A model generated the notes under the pieces. The model was not told the DNA's origin. It saw nothing but the letters and a program-made list of their open reading frames with translations, and searched no databases. Both the position numbers and the translations under genes were made by a program. 6,550 nt of DNA. Source: Propionibacteriaceae bacterium UBA4569. GTDB lineage: Bacteria > Actinomycetota > Actinomycetes > Propionibacteriales > Propionibacteriaceae. The stretch covers positions 1,607 to 8,156 of the forward strand of contig DGKN01000129.1 of NCBI GenBank assembly GCA_002387005.1, read 5' to 3'. Positions 1-6,057 of this stretch are shown here, one piece after another. The stretch's first letter is position 1, and each line of letters begins with the position of its first letter.

Positions 1-606
1 GCGCTGACGCTGCTGGTGATTATGCTGGTCGCCAGCCGGGGGGGATTCTCGCCGGAGCGGATGCTGCTGGCGGGTATGGCGCTGAACAGCGCCTTTGTCA
101 CGCTGCTGATGCTGCTGCTGGCCAGTGGCGATCCGCGCATGGGCGACCTGCTGAGCTGGATCTCCGGCTCGACCTATAACATCAGCGGCCGTCAGGCGAT
201 GCAGAGCGCGCTCTGCGCGCTGGTGCTGGTCGCGCTGGCACCGCTCGCCAGTCGCTGGCTGACCCTGCTGCCGCTCGGCAGTGTCACCGCGCGCTCGGCC
301 GGCATCGCATTAACACCGGTGCGGCTGAGTCTGCTGCTGCTGGCGGCCGCGCTGACCGCCAGCGCGACGCTGACTATCGGTCCGCTGAGCTTTGTCGGGC
401 TGATGGCTCCGCATATGGCGCGGATGCTGGGCTTCCGGCGGGCTCTGCCGCAGATGGTGCTGTCAGGATTGCTGGGAGCGGGGTTAATGGTGCTGGCGGA
501 CTGGTGCGGGCGGATGCTGGCCTTTCCGGATCAGATCCCAGCCGGGCTGATGGCGACGTTTTTAGGCGCGCCTTACTTTATCTGGCTGTTGCGGCGTTCA
601 GTTTAA
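1..606 (+). CDS. fhuB: Ferric-hydroxamate ABC transporter permease FhuB, C-terminal part (5' end outside window)
   Basis: The frame is open from base 1 and ends at TAA 604-606, giving the last 201 residues of a protein that is about 660 residues in E. coli; the apparent GTG start at 16 is internal. FhuB is the inner-membrane permease that, with FhuC ATPase and FhuD binding protein, imports Fe(III)-hydroxamate siderophores such as ferrichrome. The fragment has alternating hydrophobic stretches at about residues 1-11, 22-41, 66-84, 108-128, 150-167 and 184-197. It also has the cytoplasmic coupling-loop signature of FecCD-family permeases (GPLSFVGLMAPHMARM, fragment residues 127-142). The ending (QIPAGLMATFLGAPYFIWLLRR) closely matches E. 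coli FhuB as I recall it. FhuB is a fusion of two permease halves, and this is most of the second half. The next gene, hemL, is convergent, as in enterobacteria. Base use is moderate GC, unlike the DNA right of about 1431. Confidence 0.95.
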   Translation, partial: ALTLLVIMLVASRGGFSPERMLLAGMALNSAFVTLLMLLLASGDPRMGDLLSWISGSTYNISGRQAMQSALCALVLVALAPLASRWLTLLPLGSVTARSAGIALTPVRLSLLLLAAALTASATLTIGPLSFVGLMAPHMARMLGFRRALPQMVLSGLLGAGLMVLADWCGRMLAFPDQIPAGLMATFLGAPYFIWLLRRSV

Positions 607-670
607 TAAGACCGGCGCGCACATCCAGAACAAGGTGATTCTGGCAGTCATCGATTAGCCTGACGCGCAG

Positions 671-770
671 AGAACAGGGTCAGAGGAGGAAAGCGTCCCG
701 CGCCAGGGACGGCGCGGGCCGAGCGGCCAGGGATTGGCTTAAGCGACTTTCCGATCTGACCCTGTTTTCT
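671..770. repeat. Intergenic palindromic element, probably a dispersed enterobacterial repeat
   Basis: Outer arms AGAACAGGGTCAG (671-683) and CTGACCCTGTTTTCT (756-770) are inverted copies that differ by a two-base insertion. Pairing continues inward through GGAAAG (688-693) and CTTTCC (747-752). Nested inside is a perfect 8-bp hairpin, CCCGCGCC (697-704) with GGCGCGGG (711-718) around a six-base loop, followed by a short GGCC/GGCC stem at 717-728. The whole could fold as one long stem topped by a GC-rich hairpin on either strand. It lies between two convergent genes, a typical place for dispersed palindromic repeats. It does not match the ERIC or REP consensus I remember. I believe similar sequences recur in Erwinia/Pantoea intergenic regions, but that is recollection and inference. 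The structure is certain; dispersal is not. Confidence 0.6.
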
Positions 771-815
771 GGGCAGGCTCGATCTTATCGCTAACCCGGA
801 CAGACGTTATTAACA

Positions 816-839
816 AAAGACCGGCAGAGGCCGGTCTTT
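816..839. terminator. Bidirectional intrinsic terminator between fhuB and hemL
   Basis: A perfect 9-bp stem, AAAGACCGG (816-824) and CCGGTCTTT (831-839), encloses a six-base loop. The arm ends supply a short U tract in both directions (TCTTTG on plus, TCTTTTG on minus). It sits 20 bases beyond the hemL stop codon and about 210 bases beyond the fhuB stop, so it can end transcription of both convergent genes. It belongs to the enterobacterial side. Confidence 0.85.
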
Positions 840-858
840 GTCATTAACGCTGCCGAAA

Positions 859-2181
859 TCAGAGCTTCGCGAAACAACGACGCGCGGCATCGATGGTGTG
901 CTGAATATCCACTTCACTGTGTGCCAGCGACATAAAGCCCGCTTCATAAGCCGATGGAGCAAAGTAAACGCCTTCCTCCAGCATCAGGTGGAAGAAGGTT
1001 TTAAAGCGCTCCACATCGCAACGGGTCACGTCCGCGTAACAGGTCACGCTGTCAGCGTCGGTGAAGAAAAAGCCGAACATGCCGCCAACGTGGTTCACCA
1101 CCAGCGGGATATTCTGCTCTTTCGCCGCGTCACGCAGACCTTCAGCCAGCTGACGGGTCAGCGCATCCAGTTTCTCATGGGTGCCCGGCTGTGCAAGCTG
1201 AGTCAGACAGGCGTAGCCCGCCGCCATCGCGATCGGGTTACCGGAGAGTGTACCCGCCTGATAAACCGGACCGGTCGGGGCCAGCGCCGCCATCACTTCG
1301 CGACGGCCACCGAATGCGCCCACCGGCATACCGCCACCGATGATTTTACCCAGGCAGGTAAGATCGGGACGGACATTGTAGTGAGCCTGCGCGCCGCCCA
1401 GCGCAACGCGGAAACCGGTCATCACCTCGTCCGAGACGAACAGCGCGCCGTGCTCGTGGGCGACCCGTCGCAGGAAGGCGTTGAAGTGTTCCCCGTCCAC
1501 GATCGAGGGCTCGATGACACCCATGTTGCCGGGGGCCGCTTCGGTGATCACGCAGGCGATGTCGGCGCCGTGCTCGGCGAACAGGGCCTCGACAGCGGCG
1601 CGGTCGTTGTAGGGAGCAACCAGGGTGTCAGCCGCGGTCGCCGGGGTGACACCCGGGGACGCGGCAACGGCGCGGGAGGCAGCGTCGCCCAGCGTCGCGA
1701 CACCGGACCCTGCCGCGACCAACAGCGAGTCGACGTGGCCGTGGTAGCAGCCGGCGAACTTGAGCATCTTGGTACGTCCGGTGGCCCCGCGAGCCAGCCG
1801 CAGCACGCTCATCGTCGCCTCGGTGCCAGAGCTGACCAGACGCACCTCGTCGACGGGGGTGCGCTCGACGACCAGTTCGGCCAGTTCGACCTCGGCCTGG
1901 GTCGGGGCGCCGAAGGAAGTACCCAGGGCAGTCTTCTCAGTCACCGCGGCCAGCACCTGCGGGTGCGCGTGGCCCAGGATCATCGGACCCCAGGAGCCCA
2001 CCAGATCGACCAGTTCGTTGCCGTCCTCGTCGGTGACGAAGGCACCCTTCGCCGAGGCGATGAACCGCGGCGTCCCGCCAACGGCACGGAAGGCGCGGAC
2101 CGGGGAGTTCACCCCGCCGGGAATGACGCGTTGTGCCCTCGCGAAGAGGGCCTCCGACTGTGGGGCGGACTGCGGGCTCAT
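859..2181 (-). CDS. hemL: Glutamate-1-semialdehyde 2,1-aminomutase HemL, in-frame chimera of actinobacterial N-terminus and enterobacterial C-terminus
   Basis: HemL is a cytosolic PLP enzyme of the class III aminotransferase fold that isomerises glutamate-1-semialdehyde to 5-aminolevulinate. The 440-residue frame is complete: [11 protein letters not shown] (20-31), [13 protein letters not shown] (62-74), SSGTEATMS (117-125), [10 protein letters not shown] (145-154), DEVMTGFR (251-258, with the PLP-nitrogen aspartate), PLP lysine K279 in [11 protein letters not shown], and [10 protein letters not shown] (307-316). E. coli HemL is 426 residues; the extra length is mostly an alanine-rich stretch near 163-190. 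Residues 1 to about 250 resemble actinobacterial HemL (for example [20 protein letters not shown]). From about 259 to the end it is almost the enterobacterial protein ([20 protein letters not shown], then ending [10 protein letters not shown]). Actinobacterial HemL as I recall it has a quite different sequence just after [10 protein letters not shown] content changes at the same place. The ATG at 2181 is chosen because the family's N-terminal motif starts 20 residues later; its ribosome site is weak. The gene follows hemB by 84 bases. Family assignment is secure; whether this molecule exists in one cell is doubtful. Confidence 0.93.
   Translation of the reverse strand: MSPQSAPQSEALFARAQRVIPGGVNSPVRAFRAVGGTPRFIASAKGAFVTDEDGNELVDLVGSWGPMILGHAHPQVLAAVTEKTALGTSFGAPTQAEVELAELVVERTPVDEVRLVSSGTEATMSVLRLARGATGRTKMLKFAGCYHGHVDSLLVAAGSGVATLGDAASRAVAASPGVTPATAADTLVAPYNDRAAVEALFAEHGADIACVITEAAPGNMGVIEPSIVDGEHFNAFLRRVAHEHGALFVSDEVMTGFRVALGGAQAHYNVRPDLTCLGKIIGGGMPVGAFGGRREVMAALAPTGPVYQAGTLSGNPIAMAAGYACLTQLAQPGTHEKLDALTRQLAEGLRDAAKEQNIPLVVNHVGGMFGFFFTDADSVTCYADVTRCDVERFKTFFHLMLEEGVYFAPSAYEAGFMSLAHSEVDIQHTIDAARRCFAKL
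1405..1436. other. Inferred junction between enterobacterial and actinobacterial DNA inside hemL
   Basis: The conserved hemL motif DEVMTGFR is encoded on the minus strand at 1431-1408. Lower coordinates encode enterobacterial-type residues with moderate GC; higher coordinates encode actinobacterial-type residues with high GC. The exact point cannot be fixed because both parents should share much of this stretch. No insertion sequence, integrase, tRNA, direct repeat or attachment-like site is visible here. The join keeps reading frame, orientation and gene content on both sides, as expected when two homologous genes are joined through a short shared sequence. Confidence 0.82.
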
Positions 2182-2218
2182 GGGCTCGGAGTCTAGTTCA
2201 GCTGGCTGGGTATTCCGA

Positions 2219-2264
2219 ACCGGCGCCCACGGCCGGTCTCGCTCCGCCCCGACATCCGGTCGGG
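2219..2264 (-). other. Two short GC-rich hairpins in the hemB-hemL gap
   Basis: On the plus strand ACCGGC (2219-2224) pairs with GCCGGT (2232-2237), and CCCGAC (2248-2253) pairs with GTCGGG (2259-2264). Both are perfect 6-bp stems between the hemB stop and the hemL start. Neither is followed by a U tract, so they are not clear intrinsic terminators. They could attenuate or stabilise the transcript between the two genes, or be chance structures in GC-rich DNA. No promoter is evident in the 84-base gap. Confidence 0.3.
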
Positions 2265-2265
2265 C

Positions 2266-3249
2266 TCAGCCCCGGGCGTGCCGCTGGGCGTACTCCAGCG
2301 CCCAGTAGGTGAGGACGATGTCGGCACCGTCGCGACGGATCGAGGTCAACGACTCGTCGATGATGCGGTCACGGTCGATCCAGCCATTGGCGGCGGCGGC
2401 CTCGACCATCGCGTACTCGCCGGAGACCTGGTAGGTGGCCAGCGGCACGTCGACCACCTCGCGCACCTTCGCGATGATGTCCAGGTAGGGCAAAGCGGGC
2501 TTCACCATCACCATGTCGGCGCCCTGCTCGATGTCGGCGAGCACCTCGCGGATCGACTCACGGGCATTGCCCGGGTCCTGCTGGTAGGTCTTGCGGTCGC
2601 CCTGCAGCGATGAGCCGACTGCCTCGCGGAAGGGCCCGTAGAAGGCGCTGGCGTACTTCGCTCCGTAGGCCAGGATCGCGACGTCGGTGAAGTCGTCGTC
2701 GTCCAGATCCTCGCGGATCGCGGCAACCTGGCCGTCCATCATCCCCGAGGGTGCGACGACATGGGCGCCGCACTCGGCGTGGATGCGGGCCATCTGCGCG
2801 TAGATCATCACGGTCAGGTCGTTCAGCACGCGGCCCTTGTCGTCGAGGATGCCGCAGTGGCCGTGGTCGGTGAACTCGTCCAGACAGACGTCGCTCATCA
2901 CCAGCAGGTCGTCGCCGACCTCGGAACGGACGGCCGCGATGGCGCGGTTCAGGATGCCGTCGTCGGCGATGGCCTGCGAGCCGTTCGCGTCCTTGTGGTG
3001 GGGTTCCGGGACGCCGAAGAGCATGATGCCGCCCAGGCCCGCCTGCGCGCAGTCGGTGGCGACTCGACGGATGTTGTCCAGCGTCTGCTGTTCCACGCCC
3101 GGCATGGACGCGATGGGGCGGGGCTCGGTGATCCCATCCGCCACGAAGGCGGGCAGCACCAGTTGGCGAGCCTCGACGCTGGTCTCACGGACCAGGTCGC
3201 GCATGACGGGCAGGGTACGAAGACGACGGGGGCGATCCATGGGCCCCAT
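2266..3249 (-). CDS. hemB: Delta-aminolevulinic acid dehydratase (porphobilinogen synthase) HemB
   Basis: HemB condenses two 5-aminolevulinate molecules into porphobilinogen in the cytosol, normally as a homo-octamer. The 327-residue product has the family's usual length. Both substrate-binding lysines are visible: K198 in YGAKYASAFYGPFREA and K250 in MVMVKPALPYLD. The metal-site segment is DVCLDEFTDHGHCG (120-133): C122 and C132 match the outer two zinc cysteines of classical zinc enzymes, but the middle one is aspartate (D124). This gives an arrangement between zinc-type (CxC...C) and magnesium-type (ALD...D) enzymes. YQVSGEY (273-279) and the C-terminal LTYWALEYA are also typical. The ATG at 3249 is preferred because GAGGGGG lies four bases upstream; ATG 3240 is an in-frame alternative with poorer spacing. 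The frame stays open much further upstream, but that sequence resembles no HemB and overlaps hemD in another frame. It lies downstream of hemD by 236 bases and upstream of hemL by 84. Confidence 0.96.
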   Translation of the reverse strand: MGPMDRPRRLRTLPVMRDLVRETSVEARQLVLPAFVADGITEPRPIASMPGVEQQTLDNIRRVATDCAQAGLGGIMLFGVPEPHHKDANGSQAIADDGILNRAIAAVRSEVGDDLLVMSDVCLDEFTDHGHCGILDDKGRVLNDLTVMIYAQMARIHAECGAHVVAPSGMMDGQVAAIREDLDDDDFTDVAILAYGAKYASAFYGPFREAVGSSLQGDRKTYQQDPGNARESIREVLADIEQGADMVMVKPALPYLDIIAKVREVVDVPLATYQVSGEYAMVEAAAANGWIDRDRIIDESLTSIRRDGADIVLTYWALEYAQRHARG

Positions 3250-3485
3250 TCTGCCCCCTCGAACCGCTCGGGGATCTGCGGTGTCCTCGCGGGCATCGCG
3301 GACCACCAGGCCCGAACGCCGGCAACGTCGCCCACCTTGCTCCCACGAGCCCGCAGCGGCCGCCACTTCAACCGCATGCTCCACGATTGCCTCCACGAGA
3401 ACGTGAGCTGCCCCCTTGAGACTGCCCGCCACATCCCAGAAACCTGGGCGACGACTGAGGCGTCGGGTCGCGAGCCTGCCGAGGC
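3250..3485. other. 236-base gap between hemD and hemB without a recognisable gene
   Basis: The other actinobacterial genes here overlap or lie close together, so this is the only sizeable gap. The hemB frame remains open through it, with an in-frame GTG at 3396 that would add 49 residues. By my count 32 of those 49 codons end in G or C, against 42 of 52 early in hemB, and the translation resembles nothing I know. A perfect 6-bp hairpin, GAGCCT (3472-3477) with AGGCTC (3482-3487), overlaps the hemD stop but lacks a U tract. CTGCCCCCT occurs twice (3251-3259 and 3408-3416). I see no convincing -35/-10 pair. The gap could hold a hemB promoter or an attenuating structure, but the sequence does not prove either. 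Confidence 0.5.
3254..3260 (-). promoter_or_regulatory. Ribosome binding site for hemB
   Basis: On the minus strand GAGGGGG is followed by four bases and the ATG at 3249-3247. This supports 3249 over the ATG nine bases downstream at 3240. Confidence 0.6.
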
Positions 3486-5111
3486 TCAGGCAGACGTCGG
3501 CTGGGCGCGGCGCCGGCGCCGCTTCTCCGAGGGACGGACGACGACCTCCCCGCGCTCCTGCATGTCGAGGCGACGCTGGTGCGCGAACTGGGCCAACGCG
3601 TCCACCAGCTCCAACGCGGAGGGCTCCGGGGCCAGCACGTCGACCCGTAGGCCATGCTCCTGACAGGTCTTCGCGGTCTGTGGGCCGATCGCCGCGATCA
3701 CGGTCAATTTGTGCGGCTTGCCAGCGATGCCGACCAGGTTGCGCACCGTCGAGGAGGACGTGAACACGACCGCGTCGAACTGCCCAGTCTTGATCGCCTC
3801 GCGCGTCTGCGCTGGCGGCGGGGCGGCGCGAACGGTGCGATAGGCAGTGACGTCCTCCACCTCCCAGCCAAGATCGGTCAGGCCGGAGACCAGCACGTCG
3901 GTGGCGATGTCGGCACGCGGCAGGAAGACCCGGTTGATCGGGTCGAGCAGTTCGTCGAAAACCGGGAACTCGGCGGCCAGCCCGGCGGCCGACTGCTCGT
4001 GCTTGGGCACCAGGTCGGGACGGATGCCCCAACCGCGCAGGGCAGCGGCGGTGGTGCTGCCGACCGCAGCGACACGCAGGCCGGAGAAGGCACGCACGTC
4101 CAGGCCGTACTCGTCGAACTTCTCCCGGATGGCCCGCACGGCGTTCACGCTGGTGAACGCGACCCACTCATAACGTCCCTCGACCAGACCGCGCACGGCC
4201 TTGTCCATCTGCTGCGGGGTGCGCGGGGGCTCCACGGAGATCGTCGGCACCTCGTCGGCGTTGGCACCCCAGGTGCGTAGCCGGTCGACCAGCGGAGACG
4301 CCTGCTCCTTGGTGCGCGGCACCAGCACCCGCCAGCCGAACAGGGGTTTGGACTCGAACCAGTCGAGTGAGCCACGGGACTGGTCAGCCACGACAGAGCC
4401 GACGACGACGTGGATGGGCGCCCAGGGGTCCATGCCACGGGCGGCGCGGACCATCTTGCCCAGCGTCGTCACCTGCGAGGCCTGGGAGGTGGAGGCACCA
4501 CGCACGACCAGCAACACCGGCTCATCGTCGCGGCGTGCGGAGCCGAGCGCCTGCGCGTAGACGGTGGACAGGTGCTCAACGAGCGTGGAAATCAGCAGAG
4601 TGCCGGTGGCAGCCCAGGTGGATCCGTCGCCCAGCTGCGGGTCGGTCGCGTTGATCAGCTGCACCTCGGAGTCGCCGAGGGGGACGCCGGCGTACTCGGG
4701 GATCGCGGTCAGCGTCGAGATGCCCGGGATGATCTCCAGCCCGACGCCCGCATTGGCGCACTCGGCTGCCTCGGCAGCGACTCCGCCGTCGAGGAAGGGG
4801 TCACCGGTGATCAGACGGACAACCGTGTCGCCCTCGGCCACCGCCTCGCGGATCACCTGCACCCGCGCGCCAAGCGGGGCCGGGGACTGCTCCGGCCCTG
4901 CGAAGGAGCTGACGGTGCAGTCCCGCGGAAGGTTGACCATCGGGTGGTCGAGCAGCGGGAGCAGCGATTCGTCGTCCAACAGCACGACGGATGCCTCCGA
5001 GAGGGCCTGGACCGCCGCCAGGGTCAGCAGGTTGGGGTCGCCTGGACCGCCTCCGACGAAGGTGACGTGTCCCTTCACCAGCGCCTGTCCGGACTCAGCC
5101 GCCTCACTCAT
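3486..5111 (-). CDS. hemD: Fused CobA-like (SUMT) domain and uroporphyrinogen-III synthase HemD
   Basis: This 541-residue fusion has the architecture of actinobacterial HemD proteins. The C-terminal half (about 257-515) is uroporphyrinogen-III synthase, which cyclises hydroxymethylbilane with inversion of ring D. It starts at GWRVLVPRTKEQAS, contains WVAFTSVNAVRA (316-327), NRVFLPRADIATD (393-405), DVTAYRTVRAAPPP (420-433) and FTSSSTVRNLVGIAG (450-464), and ends in a basic tail (RRRRR near 531-535). The N-terminal half (about 14-245) has the uroporphyrinogen-III methyltransferase fold: glycine-rich GGGPGDPNLLTL (20-31), VVRLITGDPF (97-106) and IIPGISTLTAIPEYAGVPL (127-145). Several catalytic-type motifs deviate from active CobA enzymes, so SAM-dependent methylation to precorrin-2 is uncertain. 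The start at 5111 is chosen for AAGGA five bases upstream and an 8-base overlap with the hemC stop. A longer in-frame start at 5243 would lie inside hemC and add unrelated residues. Confidence 0.93.
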   Translation of the reverse strand: MSEAAESGQALVKGHVTFVGGGPGDPNLLTLAAVQALSEASVVLLDDESLLPLLDHPMVNLPRDCTVSSFAGPEQSPAPLGARVQVIREAVAEGDTVVRLITGDPFLDGGVAAEAAECANAGVGLEIIPGISTLTAIPEYAGVPLGDSEVQLINATDPQLGDGSTWAATGTLLISTLVEHLSTVYAQALGSARRDDEPVLLVVRGASTSQASQVTTLGKMVRAARGMDPWAPIHVVVGSVVADQSRGSLDWFESKPLFGWRVLVPRTKEQASPLVDRLRTWGANADEVPTISVEPPRTPQQMDKAVRGLVEGRYEWVAFTSVNAVRAIREKFDEYGLDVRAFSGLRVAAVGSTTAAALRGWGIRPDLVPKHEQSAAGLAAEFPVFDELLDPINRVFLPRADIATDVLVSGLTDLGWEVEDVTAYRTVRAAPPPAQTREAIKTGQFDAVVFTSSSTVRNLVGIAGKPHKLTVIAAIGPQTAKTCQEHGLRVDVLAPEPSALELVDALAQFAHQRRLDMQERGEVVVRPSEKRRRRRAQPTSA

Positions 5112-6057
5112 CCAGATCCTTTCCAAGCAGTGCGAGCACCCGGCGTGCAAGCGCGGAGCCCAGCTCCACAGCGTCCTGCGCGTCGCCGCTGAGTTCGTCA
5201 CGCACCAGCCCGGCGTCACCGGACTTTCTCCCAGCAACTGCACGAAGAGTCAAGTGTGACCCACTGATGTACGCAAAGGCACCCACCGGCGCGAGGCAGC
5301 CAGCCTCCAGCACCTTGAGGAAGGTGCGCTCCGCGGACACGGCGCGGTGCGTGTCGACGTCGTCGATGGAAGCCAGCGCGGTGAGAAGGGCGGGGTCGGC
5401 GTCCTCCCGGCACTCGACGCCCAGACAGCCTTGACCAGCGGCGGGAAGCATCATCGACAGCTCCAGCAGTTCCATCCGGACGCTGCCGGAACCCACGCCG
5501 ACCTCACCGATGCCCTCAAGGTCGGCGGGGATCCGTCCGAGACGACGCAGGCCCGCGGCGGCCAACAGCGTCGCGTGCACCTCGCCCTGACGAACCAGGT
5601 CGATCCGGTGGTCGACATTGCCACGGATCGGGACGATCTCGACCTCGACGCCACGGGCGCGGGCGAGCTCGGCCAACTGCACCGCACGCCTCGGCGAGCC
5701 GGTGCCCAGCCGGGTGCCATCGCGCCACTCGTCGACGCCAAGTCCGACGAGCACGTCGCGCACGTCCTCACGCGTCGGGGTGGCAGCCACGACCAGCCCA
5801 GGGGCTGGGTCGACTGGCAAGTCCTTGAGGGAGTGGACGGCGACATCGACACCGCCGCTGAGCAGGCCATCACGCACGGCAGTGGCGAACACGCCGGTCC
5901 CACCGATCTCGGTCAGCCGACGCCGGTCGACATCGCCGAGGGTGTCGATGCCGACGAGCTCGGAGGGGTACCCCGCCGCTTCGAGCCGGGATGCCACCCA
6001 CGTGGCCTGGGCCACTGCCAGGGGCGAACGACGCGCCCCCACCCTGATGGTGCTCAT
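5104..6057 (-). CDS. hemC: Porphobilinogen deaminase (hydroxymethylbilane synthase) HemC
   Basis: HemC polymerises four porphobilinogens into hydroxymethylbilane on a covalently attached dipyrromethane cofactor, in the cytosol. The 317-residue product is of normal family length. Visible signatures are the N-terminal IRVGARRSPLA (4-14), HSLKDLP (75-81, with catalytic aspartate D79), GTGSPRR (118-124), IRGNVDHRI (144-152), PAAGQGCLGVECR (205-217) and the cofactor-binding cysteine C254 in EAGCLAPVGA. GTGSPRR, in place of the E. coli GTSSLRR, is a form I associate with actinobacteria. The start at 6057 is supported by AGGAGG four bases upstream and an ATGA overlap with the hemA stop. An in-frame ATG at 6126 would add 23 residues that lie inside hemA and do not resemble HemC. 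The product feeds directly into HemD, encoded by the next, overlapping gene. Confidence 0.97.
   Translation of the reverse strand: MSTIRVGARRSPLAVAQATWVASRLEAAGYPSELVGIDTLGDVDRRRLTEIGGTGVFATAVRDGLLSGGVDVAVHSLKDLPVDPAPGLVVAATPTREDVRDVLVGLGVDEWRDGTRLGTGSPRRAVQLAELARARGVEVEIVPIRGNVDHRIDLVRQGEVHATLLAAAGLRRLGRIPADLEGIGEVGVGSGSVRMELLELSMMLPAAGQGCLGVECREDADPALLTALASIDDVDTHRAVSAERTFLKVLEAGCLAPVGAFAYISGSHLTLRAVAGRKSGDAGLVRDELSGDAQDAVELGSALARRVLALLGKDLDE
5117..5121 (-). promoter_or_regulatory. Ribosome binding site for cobA-hemD, inside the end of hemC
   Basis: The minus strand reads GGAAAGGATCTGG before the ATG at 5111. AAGGA is five bases from the start codon and lies within hemC coding sequence. 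The hemC TGA (5106-5104) lies just inside the hemD gene, so translation is probably coupled. Confidence 0.65.

Noticed and set aside
859..2181. Horizontal gene transfer of part of hemL by a mobile element
   Set aside because: No transposase, integrase, tRNA, target-site duplication or attachment-like repeat is present, and each flank keeps a different organism's own gene order.
838..2196. 452-codon plus-strand open frame antisense to hemL, running across the junction
   Set aside because: It is the complement of a complete, recognisable hemL. The translation is rich in Arg, Gly and His with no family resemblance, as expected from third-position GC bias.
3472..3487. Hairpin at the hemD stop codon considered as an intrinsic terminator
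   Set aside because: The stem is only 6 bp and no U tract follows, so I leave it as a possible structure.
3250..4167. Upstream extension of the hemB frame to give a 633-residue protein
   Set aside because: Its upper half lies inside hemD in another frame and reads as low-complexity Arg/Gly/Ala sequence. HemB starts naturally at 3249 and has the usual family length.
5112..5243. Longer hemD start at 5243, adding 44 residues
   Set aside because: The extension lies inside hemC and does not resemble a CobA N-terminus. The ATG at 5111 has a good ribosome site and the glycine-rich motif follows within 20 residues.
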